Shown here piece by piece: positions 1-11,405 of a stretch of 64,000 nt of DNA. Under the pieces are notes generated by a model, which saw only the letters and a list, made by a program, of their open reading frames with translations, made no database searches and was not told where the DNA came from. Positions within the stretch are counted from its first letter, which is position 1; every line of letters begins with the position of its first letter. This DNA comes from Gymnopus androsaceus JB14 (lineage: Eukaryota; Basidiomycota; Agaricomycetes; Agaricales; Omphalotaceae): NCBI GenBank assembly GCA_009733575.1, contig ML769515.1:91987-155986 (forward strand), in the 5' to 3' direction. The translations under genes and the position numbers were made by a program.

Positions 1-261
1 CGAGCCGAATTCCGTCAGCCATCCAGTAGGATATGATTCATTCCGACGAATCACTGCGACAGAGAGACCGGATGAGTTGTAACGTTGAAGTAATTCCTCA
101 ACAAAGCTATCGATTTCGGATGTAATTAGAACGTTGCGCGAACTCGCGTTTTCAGTAACAGACGCGGATGAGCTAGGCGCATTGAAAGGTATTTGAACAG
201 CTATTGAACTTCCGATATAGAGGAGGACGAGGACGGGAATCCTGAGTCGACTGAGTAGCAT
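1..261 (-). CDS. Secreted beta-lactamase-like serine hydrolase, 5' part only
   Basis: An open frame runs from an ATG at 261 leftwards off the window edge (87 codons, no stop). The first ~20 residues (MLLSRLRIPVLVLLYIGSSI) are a hydrophobic signal peptide. Residues ~50-75 read FVEELLQRYNSSGLSVAVIR, the pattern that opens fungal class C beta-lactamase/transpeptidase-like hydrolases just before the first beta strand. The catalytic SxxK and YxN motifs would lie outside the window, so activity cannot be judged. These fungal proteins are usually secreted esterase/peptidase-like enzymes of unknown substrate. The start is chosen because it gives a clean signal peptide and no upstream in-frame Met was seen. 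Confidence 0.55.
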   Translation of the reverse strand, partial: MLLSRLRIPVLVLLYIGSSIAVQIPFNAPSSSASVTENASSRNVLITSEIDSFVEELLQRYNSSGLSVAVIRRNESYPTGWLTEFGS

Positions 262-1225
262 GGCGCGACTGTCCTGGTCCAACCGCGAAATATTGAATGA
301 ACAGCCCGGGCCGAGAGCTTTTCACACGCTATCAGGAATTCTTGCGGCAGTTCCTCGGAGTCGGAGTCCTGGTGTGCACATTTTTTCAAGACCATTCATT
401 TGACGATCCTCTATCCATCACACTTTCAGTCATCGATGGGTTTCAAGGGGTTTCCAGGGGTTACTGCTTTCATGAATCATATATAGTTGATATTATATAG
501 GCACATATGGGAGGCAGGCAGCCCTCAGGCAGAGCTTGATCATGATGCCGCGGAAGTGACACTGACAGCACTGAGAACAAACTGAGAAGCCACTGGGAAA
601 GACAATGTAACTGCTTCCGTCACTATCTTTCTTCAATATTTCATTAATGTATCATCAAACCGCCTTTCGGCCAGGTAGCTGTATTCTGAATGCTTGCATG
701 TACAACTGGATTGAATAAGACTTTTTTGAGCGGAAAATCTGCAAGGACCTAGGCCTGACTGATTCTGACTCTAATAACTATCAAGAATATACTGATTGAC
801 TGAATGTTGCCGAATCATAAATTATCAGTGATCTAATGATCATCTCTATTCATTTGATTTTCTGCTCTAAGTTGGGGCTCCGCTTAAAACCTTGTCCTTT
901 ACGTTAGCCTCATATCATTTGCAGCTGTACTTTTCTCTCTTTCTTCCCCACTAGTCTCACTGGTCAGAACAGGTGCCCGCCTGCGCTCTGTTTCTTACGT
1001 GGCAGCGGACAGTCATTGAGCCTTGAGGTATGGTCATTTTCCTTAGCTGTTGAAATCTCCCTTGAAGGGTTCAGTGGATGCCGGCCCATTGTGAACTGCC
1101 AAGATGGCGCTTCGGGAATCGGTAGACATGTCATGACGGTGTCTGCATGCGGGTAGCTTACTCTTCCGCAATTCAGTTCCCTGTTTCCCGCTCACTGTTC
1201 TTCTCAGGGCCTCCGTGGGAACAAG
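262..1225. other. Intergenic region, divergent promoters
   Basis: No gene recognised. It separates the leftward hydrolase from the rightward DUF262 gene. An AT-rich stretch with TATATAG-like sequence lies near 480-500. Small open frames here look like chance. Confidence 0.5.
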
Positions 1226-3544
1226 ATGCAACGCTCCACCGTTTCAGAAGAAGTGGATCAGCTTTCGCTGGACCGTGCCGTGGCCCAATCTAGTTCTGGT
1301 AGTACGCGTAACAGGACAACGAATGCCGAGTTCGACATACCCAAATCGCTCAGACGTCCTCGAGATGTCTCGTACTCGGTGCAAAGTTTATATGGTATGT
1401 TCTCTAGTTTGTCCCACCTTTTTTGTCCGCAACTCAGATACACTTTAGAGGAGATGAAAGGAGAGATCTTGGACCTGGAGGTCGAATATCAGCGCGGTAA
1501 GATCCTTTTCCTAGTTCAACAGTCAACTCCGCTTTTTTCGTTATTTACACTGTCTTGCTCTGACCCAATGATACGAAAGGATGGTGGGCATGAAGCTTGA
1601 ACATGGGCTCCATCATTGGCGTATTTTCATGGGCTTCCTTCTTTTACTGGTTTTTCTCCGCTCTTCTCTGGAACAGCTTTGACGTCTATATATGGCAAGA
1701 CACTGACGATATCTTCAGATGTCGTATGGAAAACGGAAAAGCAAATGATGCTTATTGACAGCGTCTTCACGAATCACTATATGCCCCCGATCATCCTCTG
1801 TAGGTGCAAGTTTTTGCTATGGGTAGGTGAATGTCTAAAAGTGACGTTTCTCTAGCTGTAATTTATGATAAAACCACCGGAGCGGAAGTCAAAAAGATCT
1901 GTCTTGATGGAAACAACGGCTTACAAGCCTCAAGTTGTATGTGCTCACTTTTCACTTGCGATCTGGACTAATCCGCGACAACATAGATTTATGGATGGTC
2001 AGATTCCTCGTATGTATGTTCGTTCTGCAATTAGCAATCTACTAACCTTCCATGGAACTTTTGCAGTTAAACATCCGTATGTCTACTTATGGAACCATTT
2101 TCGGACTGGTTGCTAACCCTGACTTCATAGTGAGACCTTGAAAAATTGGTGGTACAAGGTTGACGAATCCACCGCAACATCGAGAGCGAAAAACATCATT
2201 CCAGACCGAGTCCGAGTTACGTTCGCGAATAAACAAGTACGTTGCGTAGAATACGAGGAGCTTGATGAGGAGGATGAGAGGGAAATCTTTCGAGTAAGTA
2301 GACGTTTGCTCTTGCTCTTGTTTTTGATTACTCATCCTCACGCACTTCAAGCGTGTCCAACTGGGGATGGCGTTGTCATCTGCAGAAAAGCTGAGGGTTC
2401 TGAACACGCAAAGGGCGCGATTCATCAACGAACTCAAAGTCCTTTTTGTAACCGAGAATAGTCTCGCGGCTCCAGCATTCAGATGGGAGCGGTCCAGAGG
2501 CGCAGATTATCGTTGCTTGGCTCAAGCCGTTTACGTTATATCGAAGTGGGGTACGGATAATGGCGCTTCTCTGAAGAGTGCTGGGACGTTGCCCCAAGTC
2601 GAAAAATGGCTTGAAGAAGATAGCGAGCCGGTACCAGCCGATTTCGTAGCTTTAATCAAGCAGACGTTCACCATTTTGGTTGAGCTCACAGTAAATCCAG
2701 CGTATTCGGGCCTTTTCAGATGTACCCAAAGGTCTGTACGATGCTTGCTAAGACTTGATTTTTTGTTGATGATTTCACATTTTAGGTCTCTCCAGTGGAG
2801 ATTATTGGTGTTTTAGTGCTTGTATACGCACATTTCGTTATCGCTCCACCTTCCAAGAAACTCACCTTACCTCAACTTTCTGTTGCCGTCGCCAACATGC
2901 GCCAGCAAGTTCGACGTGAACACAAAGATATTCGGTTGAATGATCGCGTTGGGAAAACTATAGTTACCTTTGTAAAGGCCTATACTCCGCCGCCTACTGC
3001 GCCTGCAGTTCAAGCGCCTCGACCTTCCGTGCCATCCATCGCTGAATTGACTAGTAATCGATCTATGGATGTGGATGCATTTCCTCAGCAGTCCCATGCG
3101 ATCCCATCTCCCCCTTGGTCATCGAATCCTGGGAAGCGAAAGCGTGAAGCATCCGGTATCGAGCAGCGGTCCCCGAAGCGTTTGACCCATTCGCCATCCG
3201 ACGGGTCCTCGGGGCCTTCCGCGTCCAGCTCGAGTGGTTTGCATTCCTTCTCAACTTCGGCAAGGCATTATGCGGATCCTGGTCTGTCTTCCACCCCGTC
3301 GCAAGCGGTAACGTACATGACGCGGAATCCTCAGATGCCACCAGAGTCTCCGGATCCCAATCGTGCGCACCCCCGCCAACAAATCATCGGTTCTTCGAAT
3401 TACAGGTTACCGACATACCTGTATAGTCCTCGCCCATCGTCATCCAGTTCATCGCCGGCTGTTTCTGGACGTGACGTTCATCCTCATCGTAGCAGTCAAA
3501 ATCGAACCCGAGAGCCCGATAGGCATGTCTCCGAATGGCGTTGA
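1226..3544 (+). CDS. DUF262 (GmrSD N-terminal-like) domain protein with a frame break
   Basis: Nine exons can be joined: 1226-1394, 1449-1496, 1719-1799, 1856-1936, 1987-2009, 2067-2076 (10-bp microexon), 2131-2293, 2352-2735 and 2786-3544. The product, about 570 residues, carries the fungal DUF262 signature: EYQRDVVWKTEKQ, then an L-D-G-(K)-Q-R-L-T-S-L block, FMDGQIP, FRRVQLGMALS and VSPVEIIGVL. The last ~180 residues are Ser/Pro-rich low complexity with a basic patch (GKRKREASG). DUF262 is the N-terminal domain of bacterial GmrSD-type restriction systems; the fungal role is unknown. At 1911-1913 a run of three A replaces the four needed for DGKQRL, shifting the frame by one. The exon lengths sum to one base short of a multiple of three, which agrees. 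Intron 2 (222 bp) is unusually long. It is either a sequencing error or a recent pseudogene. Confidence 0.75.
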
Positions 3545-3859
3545 GAGACCTACAGACATTGAACCACATGATGGGCCAGCAAGTTAACTCTAGTCAATGG
3601 CAGAGCTACGAATCTTTGGCGAAACGAAGATAGCTGTTTTCGAGTGTACGGGCATAACTAACATTCGATTTCTTCGGCTACGATACATACATGTTAATTC
3701 TCAAAAGCCATTATGTATAGCTGGCAATAATACAGTACATATATTCCGTGAAAGAGAGTAGAACATAGAAGCAACTCAGTAGAAATACCGATCCAATAAT
3801 TACAAGAAACATGCTAGACTCACTAGTACATAAACATAAATTAACAGCTCGCCTCTGCC

Positions 3860-5327
3860 CTATATCGACTCCGCCCATTTCTTCATATCCACGCCAGAGG
3901 TAAGCGTCTTCTCTATCCACTCGTATTTTAGCAAATCCGCAGGCGGCCGTCGGTCTTTCTGCTCCTTGATTAAGCATGCGTCGACGAATTCATCCGCTGC
4001 TCTTGGAAATTTACCCTCGTCCTTCTCGGAGGAGGTCAGTCTCGGCGCAGGCTCCCTGACAATTTGTTGTAGGAGCTCCAAGATGCTCAGCTCTGCTGAG
4101 CCTCTCTGTAGCGAGACCAGCTTTGCTTCGGCGTCGGCTACGTCGATGAGAGGCAGGAGACATCGGTAGAGCGAGGGTATCCCGAGATTCGAGATGTTTC
4201 GGATTGCCAAGTAGGTTATCGAAATTAGGTTTCGAGGATAGTTCATCATCTTCGTCGTCGACGTAGAAAGGAAATCGTCCGTGAGCAAGCTCGATTAATG
4301 TGATGCCTAGTGACCAAATGTCTGATTCGACAGAATATTGACCGCCTTGTATACGTTCTGGCTAATAACGAGCACTCAGTACATCATGAAAAATTACACA
4401 ACTGCGACTCACGCTCATATACACTGAAGTCCCTACAAAAGTGTTTGCGATAGAGTTGATAAGCTCCCCAGAAACACCGAAATCACATAGCTTGATCTCC
4501 CCTTCGGAGTTGAGTAAAATGTTCGAGGGTTTGATGTCTATATATAAGTTCAGTAAATAAGGAAATCCTACTGTCGACGGCAGCATACCTCGATGTATGA
4601 TGTGATGCACATCATAGAGATATACCAGCCCCTCCAAAACATTCGCTGCGACCATGCCTACCATATCGATAGGTATCGCGCCCATGCGTTTGTAGATTCC
4701 GTCAAAGCTGCCCTTGTCCATGTATTCCATGCAAATGCAGATGTTCGGTTCCAGAATGTACGCTCCAAATGAGGAGACTATGTAGCGCGAGTTGCACGAA
4801 TGCGTAATATGAAGTTCACGGAGAATTTGTTTGCGGACAGAGGGTTTCGCGTCCATAAGAACGACCTAGAAGGACACGTCGATAGGATCCAAACGGCAGC
4901 AGCGAGGAAATAGTACCTTCTTGGCCATTATAATTCCCGTTGGGACATGTACCACCTTCATCACACTTCCTCCGTTGCCCATCCCCAATTCGGCCAGATT
5001 TTCCAAATCCTCTTGCTTTAGCGGGCCATCCAGCTTCTTCTTCCCATCCAACTTGGATCCCTCCAACTTCTCCAATGTATTCGACAATGTACGATGCAGA
5101 TTCCTGCGCTGCGTCGTAGACGACTCGGGTGTAAGGAGAGCGCTGTTATTAACGTTTGCAGCACTTCCGAGTCCTACCACATGCCGGGCTGAGTCTAGGA
5201 CAAGATTTCGTCTCTTCGCTGATGGTGCAGGCGCGTTTCGTGTGGGTTTGGGGTCGGTAGGTGATAATGGGAGCTGGAGCGCTTTGAAGTTGCGTTTCTT
5301 GCGACTACTTGTTAGAGGAAGACTCAT
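3860..5327 (-). CDS. STE7: MAP kinase kinase, Ste7/Fuz7 type
   Basis: Dual-specificity kinase of the mating/filamentation MAPK cascade, cytosolic, phosphorylating a Fus3/Kss1-like MAPK (family knowledge). Four exons: 5327-4917, 4865-4589, 4537-4413, 4361-3860. Visible parts, in order: basic N-terminus ([12 protein letters not shown]), glycine loop [10 protein letters not shown], Lys in MAKK, catalytic [19 protein letters not shown], activation loop [20 protein letters not shown] with the two phospho-acceptors, [16 protein letters not shown] and a C-lobe ending KKWAESI. The Ile-Ala-Asn-Thr-Phe loop separates it from Pbs2 and Mkk1/2 types. The start at 5327 (MSLPLTSS) is preferred over 5339 by family fit. 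In the Ser/Arg-rich insert before [10 protein letters not shown] the frame shifts near 4112-4130, with no good intron to explain it: a probable 2-base loss or 1-base gain. Confidence 0.85.
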
Positions 5328-5925
5328 GATTATGGGCATGATTCAAGGGGGAAGTACTCAGGGAGTACTTGTTCCTTTATACATTCCACCCGACCGGCGG
5401 CAACGCAGGAAGTACTCACCGCATTTGAAAAAGATTGGCTCCGCCCCCGAGTTCGTTTGATCCCGTTGTAGTGAGCACAGGTACCGAACCCCATGGAGGA
5501 GAGCGGAACACGGCTCCAGGCCTCCATCCCGACTTCCAGGCACATTAGCCCTGGTCCATCCAGCAAGACGACGGATGGTACGGGCTAGATGTACCATCTC
5601 TTTCTTCGGGAATGGAATACGGGGAAGCTCTGTTTTCATGGCTGCTTCTCTAGCTACTGCCAGCCTCCATAGCCCGCCAGAATTCAATCAAACAATGATC
5701 TCCTTGATTTTCCAAAAACGTTTCAGCCAAGAATAAAAAGAAAAGGAAAGATCCTCAAAACGGCCTCAAACGGGAGAAATGTTTCTTTGCCAGATTCATG
5801 GTCGTCGTGAGAGTCGTGAAGAAGAGCGCGCGGTGGGCCAATTTCAAATTCACACACGTTCCAAGGGCGCTTATTACAACCAAGTTGTCGTCTTAATTTA
5901 TGCCTGTGAACCTTCTTTTTCAAGG
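5328..5925. other. Region upstream of the MAPKK, no clear gene
   Basis: A leftward frame at 5358-5687 exists but matches no family I know and sits where the MAPKK 5' leader should be. A consensus donor (GTGAGT) near 5418 suggests a 5'-UTR intron. I see no convincing separate gene. Confidence 0.4.
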
Positions 5926-6035
5926 CATCGATGATCGTTCGCTTTATGCCTGTGCTTGAATGGGTCTTACCTTCTTTCTCCATCGATGATCGTTCATCTT
6001 ATGCCTGTGCTTGAATGGGTCTTGCCTTCTTTCTC
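5926..6035. repeat. 55-bp tandem duplication
   Basis: Two head-to-tail copies (5926-5980 and 5981-6035) start with CATCGATGATCGTTC and end CTTCTTTCTC. They differ at only a few positions, so the duplication is recent. No coding role is apparent. Confidence 0.85.
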
Positions 6036-6116
6036 CCGGTTTTGAACTCTTTCACAATCCGAATTAATCTTCGTGTCTCAAGCAACCGACACTGCCGTCC
6101 CTACATCAGTACCGCA

Positions 6117-6480
6117 ATGCACCACGGGGCCATGACCAATGAAGTTGTCAAACGATCCAGAATCCTCAGTGAGTATGCAATCAATTATGTGCCCGGATGA
6201 AACTCTCATTAACTGGAGCCTTTCCAGCGACACAAGAATACGCATGCGCTTACATGGATACGGCGAAAATCTTCTTTATCAAGTTTCAGACAAAAGGCTG
6301 GTCATTCTTTTTCGTATATCCTAAATCATCTAAATTGAAGCCTCTCTTCCGACTCTAACAGTTCCCGCTAGTGCATTATTGGACATAGCAGTATATTTGG
6401 TTCAGGCTAACTACTTAAAACCTACAGGCGCTGCTAGTACAAGCTTTTACGGCTCCGTCGTAAGTCGCCTTTCTTCAAAC
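6117..6480 (+). pseudogene. Possible remnant of a membrane-protein gene
   Basis: From an ATG at 6117, reading MHHGAMTNEVVKRSRILT, a consensus intron (GTGAGT...TTTCCAG) leads to an exon reading QEYACAYMDTAKIFFIKFQ and KGWSFF. A second intron leads to PASALLDIAVYLVQANYLKP, but one frame change is needed. Hydrophobic exon-like pieces also occur near 6690 and 7850-7915 (LTGIFIAAVDSLGLFIWNI). I do not recognise the family. It could be a multi-exon membrane protein with errors, or decayed sequence. Confidence 0.25.
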
Positions 6481-8505
6481 TCTCAGGAATGAGGCGCTTA
6501 ACGTTAGAGAGTGGCTGAGCATTATGGTTCGTCAAGTTCTACCCTTATTCGAGCTACTTACATTGGGTCCGCGAAGTGGTCGCATACTTACCCAGGTTAC
6601 ACAGTTCGGTTAGGATTTGGTGATGTAACATAGGTCCAAAATTCTTGGAGTCCTTGGCACCTGTCGCCGTCTAGCCCGGATATTTTTTCTGGTCTTTCAC
6701 CTTCCTCGTTTTCATCTACCCGAGTATCGCAACCCGCATCGCTCGTTGCAGCAGGAATGTCGGGAGCCATTGAGCTCTTTCACGTTACTGCGGGTACCGG
6801 TAAGCATTCGATGAGAGCCGGGTTGACTTTTGAACTGACCAGGCTCACTCGGAACAGTTTCTACGTGATAGGCTGCCAGAAAATTAACTAGCGAGGCCGA
6901 CTCGATTTTTTCACCGGGAAAACATGCATTTCAGTAATACTGAGCTTCAAGACTTTTCGGTGACGTTGGATCATGAATCAATCTTGGAATTGAACATGGT
7001 TTTGAATAGGTCATGATTTAATTCAATATCAAGTTCACTACACGGAATCTTCTAACACTATGAATGCCTTTGGTTGCCGATTCTACTCAAGGCGTTCAAC
7101 CCCCAAGTTATCCAGCACAACTAGAGGCCAAAGCGACGTGGTAAAGGACGGATATTGCCGTCCGAAAAAAATATAAAAGCTTTCCATCTTTCGTGGCCCA
7201 CAAAAACCCATCTTTCTTCCTTACCTCCACCTGCTACAGCTGGGCTGTCACCTCTTTCGCCCTCTTTCCTCTACACGCATAGCGCCAAACCGAACCACGC
7301 CACGGGATGTGTGCGTACCCGGGAAACAACAGTATTCTTCAACAGGATATCTGTGTGGGGCTGGCAATTCTTTGCGCTAACAGCTCCGGTGCGGGCTTTC
7401 CATGTATAGAAAAGACTGTATCCTAGAGTCCATGCAGGCAGGAACATTGACGTGTCTCTGCACGGGGTCTAGGGTCGTAGGGGGGATTTAAAAAACAACC
7501 TCGAGAAACCCTGTATGTGAATGCGCTTTGCACTGTTGTGGTGACTGCTATACATCGGTGCTTCAGATCGCTGAGTGAGAGTCGGGAGCGCATTGGGTTT
7601 CCTTACGATGAACTCGTGTGGTGTGGTATGTGTCGTATCTGGTCGTCTTGTGGCCAACATGTCGAATCGTTATGTGGGCGAATCATCACAGATCTATCCT
7701 GTATGAACGATTAGATGATGATATGACGCCCAAATGGAACGCGGCGTATCCTAAGTCGTCTCCAAGCTGATTTTTATGGGTCCCTATCCTCATTTCGGTT
7801 TGGTTTCTTCTGACATCCTTCATCGCTAGCCACTGACGCTCTTACCGGCATTTTTATTGCAGCGGTTGACTCACTTGGCCTTTTTATCTGGAACATCGCA
7901 GCTGCTTGTCATGGTAAGTCGTTGACTACTTGTCTTTGCCGTCCAATCTCACTCGAAAATGATTCTGATTCGCAGGTACTATCTCATAGATCATAACATA
8001 GAAGTTCAAGTTTTGCCTTCTCCGCAAACGACGCCATATATTTGCATAATACGTACTGGTCGTACTAGTCGTAAATCTCTACAAATACTGCCCAGAACTC
8101 AACGTTACTTATATCGGAACTTTACTCTAGAGAGCCACACCATAATAACGGCAAAAAAAAGATGAAGTCGGAAGTTATCACTGAGAGCAATTAAAGGAAA
8201 CATCGAGACTCAACTTGATCGCATTGGATGAGGCCCAGCTCAAATTGCTTCGGATCGTTCCGCTCTCGAACCGACCCGATGTTTGGCAAAAGCCTGTTCC
8301 AAACAATAAAGACGCGTTTGACAACATGAACGCCTTGGGACTGTAAACTAAAGGTTTAAACGCTGCTGCAGACACGTGCATTTCCAAGAATTCGAACGCG
8401 ATCGATCGAATAAACAGCTCCACTCGCTGGACTTCTTAAACTCGAACCATCACCTCTCCGCTATACCATCATAGCACTTTCTCGCTCGGAATTTGGCTGC
8501 GCGAT
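6481..8505. other. Mostly unassigned region with gene fragments
   Basis: No complete gene found. A rightward frame at about 8196-8345 reads LDEAQLKLLRIVPLSNRPDV and ends in TAA; it looks like the 3' exon of an unrecognised gene. The rest contains only short frames. Confidence 0.35.
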
Positions 8506-10114
8506 ATGACCAAACCCGTCTCCCTGCTCAGTGACGGCGCTCACGCCAACGCTGGTGCCCACAACGACAGTGAAAAAGAACCAGCTCAAGTCGCTGACGA
8601 TGCTCAGACTAGAACGAAGAAAAAGAAACCCAGGACTGGCAACGGCGATAAAATCGTAAAACATCACAAGGATCCTGGATTCGATCGAAGAAAAGCGAAG
8701 AATTAGCAATGATAGGACACGGCTCATACTTTGACGCTAATGGGGATGGCATTTTCTCGCCGTGTGTTTCTTTCGTTTCTTCTGTTTGAATCTATTAAAC
8801 CAACACAAAAATCCATAGTCTCGACACGTTCAGAGGCTTTCTCGCCCTCGGATTCTCCTTCCCCATGGCTCTATTCGCTTCTATCATCATTTGCACCATG
8901 TCTTATCCCTCTTTACCTGATTCCCGCTGGCTCCCAGATCCGTTCTTCCGCATTTACATCGACGGACTGCATAAAGCGAAACACGGAAGCGACAGTGGGA
9001 GCTTTAGGATGGATGGAGCGTTTGATGAGGAAAGGTTTGACGCGTTTTGGAAGTAAGTTTTACGCGTTCCGCCTGTTCGTTTTGTTCCTTTACTGACGCA
9101 AATACTCACAGCTCGCACACGGACGATCCTCACAAAGAAATCATGCCAGCACAGTTGTATCATGCTGTCGCTGAAAGAAGACTTGCTGTAGGTCCTTATT
9201 CTAATCGTTCTAGTCGTTTCGCTTTCCTTTAGTAGTCTGTTCTGTTCAATTCTCCGTCTCCGTCTGTCGAGCTTCAAGCTTTTTTCCCTAGACCATCCTT
9301 CGAGCTTGTTCCTTTTGCCATTTTTGTCCTCGAGCACTTTCGCTAACGACTTTTTTCGGAATCATTTTCAATAGTTTGATTTCTACGGGTAAGCTATATC
9401 GCTCTTGTTCCCTCATAGCTTCTCGCACTCACCATCTACCTCTCTCGATCCACAGTACATTCGCAGCCATATTTGAATGGTTCGCCACCTGGCTTCTCTT
9501 CGGCTATCCCTCCTTCAAATTTCATTGGGAACTCTTCGCGAATGAGGCGACCTGGCAGGTTTTGGGTATTCTGAGTGGGAACGAGGCTGGTATGTGTAAG
9601 AGGTCGGCTGAGGATGGTAATCCGGAGGGCAAAAGGCTGCTCGAGACTTTCGCCTACACCGGATCCAGCAGAATCAAAGCGACGTTGATGAGCGTGTTGT
9701 TAGTGGCTGGTATGGCTTGCGCTGGTGGAAATGTCAAGAAGGAGGATGTGAAGGGGATTTATAATGTACGTTTCTTTTTTCTTTGCGTGCGTTTCGCTAC
9801 ATTTTGATATCGATGTCAATCCCATCAGGGAACGATGTTCTTTACCGTTATGGACCGCCAGGCAGATGCAGGCAATGGTTGGGCGAGAGATTGGAGGCGA
9901 TTGCATGAAAGTGAGTCCGAGTCATCCCCTTTTCCTCTTTTTGTGAATGTGGGGCGGAGTCTGTGCTCTTTTATGTGACGAGTCGCTCTCCCGAGTCCTT
10001 TCTTCCATTCTTTGTATCCGATATACCAACTAAATCCATTCTCGCTCCCGTGTCTATCATAGGTTCCCGCGCCTTGAAGAGGCTGGAGAAGATGACGCCA
10101 CTTTGAGGATTTAG
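8506..10114 (+). CDS. Caleosin / peroxygenase family protein
   Basis: Seven exons: 8506-8761, 8819-9052, 9112-9187, 9375-9388, 9456-9765, 9829-9910, 10063-10114. Caleosins are lipid-droplet or ER-membrane Ca2+-binding haem peroxygenases acting on fatty-acid hydroperoxides. The sequence shows a Lys-rich N-terminus, the EF-hand YFDANGDGIFSPLDTFRGF with the His five residues before the Asp, a hydrophobic hairpin (MALFASIIICTMSYPSLP), the second conserved His block LHKAKHGSDSG, the helix FDFYGTFAAIFEWFATWLLF, and the C-terminal KKEDVKGIYNGTMFFTVMDR. Two oddities: the exon lengths sum to one base over a multiple of three, and the frame changes at 8676-8700 between the basic leader and the EF-hand; and about 75 residues, including a hydrophobic stretch (ATLMSVLLVAGMACAGG), sit between the helix and KKEDVKG where typical caleosins have only 10-20. 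Confidence 0.85.
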
Positions 10115-11313
10115 GGCTCATGCAAGCAAAGAACATCGTAGTTGCAATTGGAAGGAACGGAAGGTGGGTTGCTTTTGGTGGTTCGAGCACGTTCGGACTC
10201 GGACTCGAGAGCTCACTAACGTTTTTCTTTCTGTTTTCTTTCAGATGGGGCGCAGAACGTCGGAGACTGCCATTGGCATTAGATTCGTGATCAAGCATAG
10301 AATAGATTGTTGTACTTCTTGAACGGACTCTCTTATTTCGATATCGATAATGATTCATATTGTAAACCTCGTGTAGTGTAGATGTACCTGTAGATTCTTG
10401 TAGACCCTCACTGTAGATTTGTTAAATAGATTGTGTTCGCATTAGGGATATCTTGAAGCATGATCAATGGTATTTGCGAGGACCTTGGCGAACACTATCA
10501 GTGGTTGATCTTGAATGAGTCGAAAATATCTCTCAAGTCTTTGCCACTCCCCGCTTCATATACGGAATGGCTAGTGTAGTGATTCTTTGTGCTACATACT
10601 GTATGTCCCACCGTTTCCAGTAGTTTCTGCAAGTGCCCGCGTCGTGTATCTATCGATCTATCTATGCACTGATCGTAAAAGAAATCAGAGTCTCTCAATA
10701 GAAGGCGAAGGTGCTACCGCCACCGCCGAATTGCTCCCATGAACGTGAGGTTTCAATTTTGATATGTAGCGCCGCTCACTCAGGAGGCGTACTATCTTCT
10801 GAGCTACTAGCGCCAGGTGGGCAGGGCAGTTGTCACGGGTGGAAAGGGATTAAAGAATAAGGAAGGTCATAGAATAGGAATCATGTTCCCGTGAGCTAGC
10901 CCGCATCCCTTCGATAACAGAATGATATTCCCTTGTTCGAGATGGCGTCTTCTTGTAAATCCCACAATCCAAGTTCCTCAGCGCCACCCAAGGATCGGAT
11001 AATCTAGAGTCGCTTTTACTTCGTGATTTCTAGCGGAAATTCGGAAAAAGTTGACTAGACTAGTGTTCAGCGGTGAACAAGTGGCGAATCCTACACCCTG
11101 CATCCCGCACCTTGAAATTGTTTCCTTTTTTTCCGAAAACGCCTCCAGCATGAAGTGGCGAGGGAGAAATGCAAGGTTTGAAGAAAGAAGTGGCGAGGGA
11201 TGCTCGATATCCGAGTGTTCACAATACTTGCGTTGGTTGGCGTACCGCTGAAATATCTCACTCTAATCGGCGAGTAAGATTCGTCGAAAGTAGAATTGGT
11301 ATGGTTCTGTTAG
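10115..11313. other. Intergenic region
   Basis: No gene recognised between the caleosin and the small secreted protein. Only short frames without family signatures are present. Confidence 0.6.
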
Positions 11314-11323
11314 TATATAAAGG
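11314..11323 (+). promoter_or_regulatory. TATA box of small secreted protein gene
   Basis: TATATAAAGG lies about 90 bp upstream of the first ATG region (11406), a usual distance in fungi once the 5' leader is counted. Confidence 0.5.
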
Positions 11324-11405
11324 ACAATGCGAAGTAGGGAACAGTATCTTCGAATCGAACCCCACTGTATTCGAGTAACCAACCTCCAAACCTTTGCAAG
11401 ACAGC

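Noticed and set aside
5358..5687. 109-codon minus-strand frame upstream of the MAPKK
   Set aside because: Lies in the expected 5' leader with a likely UTR intron; no domain.
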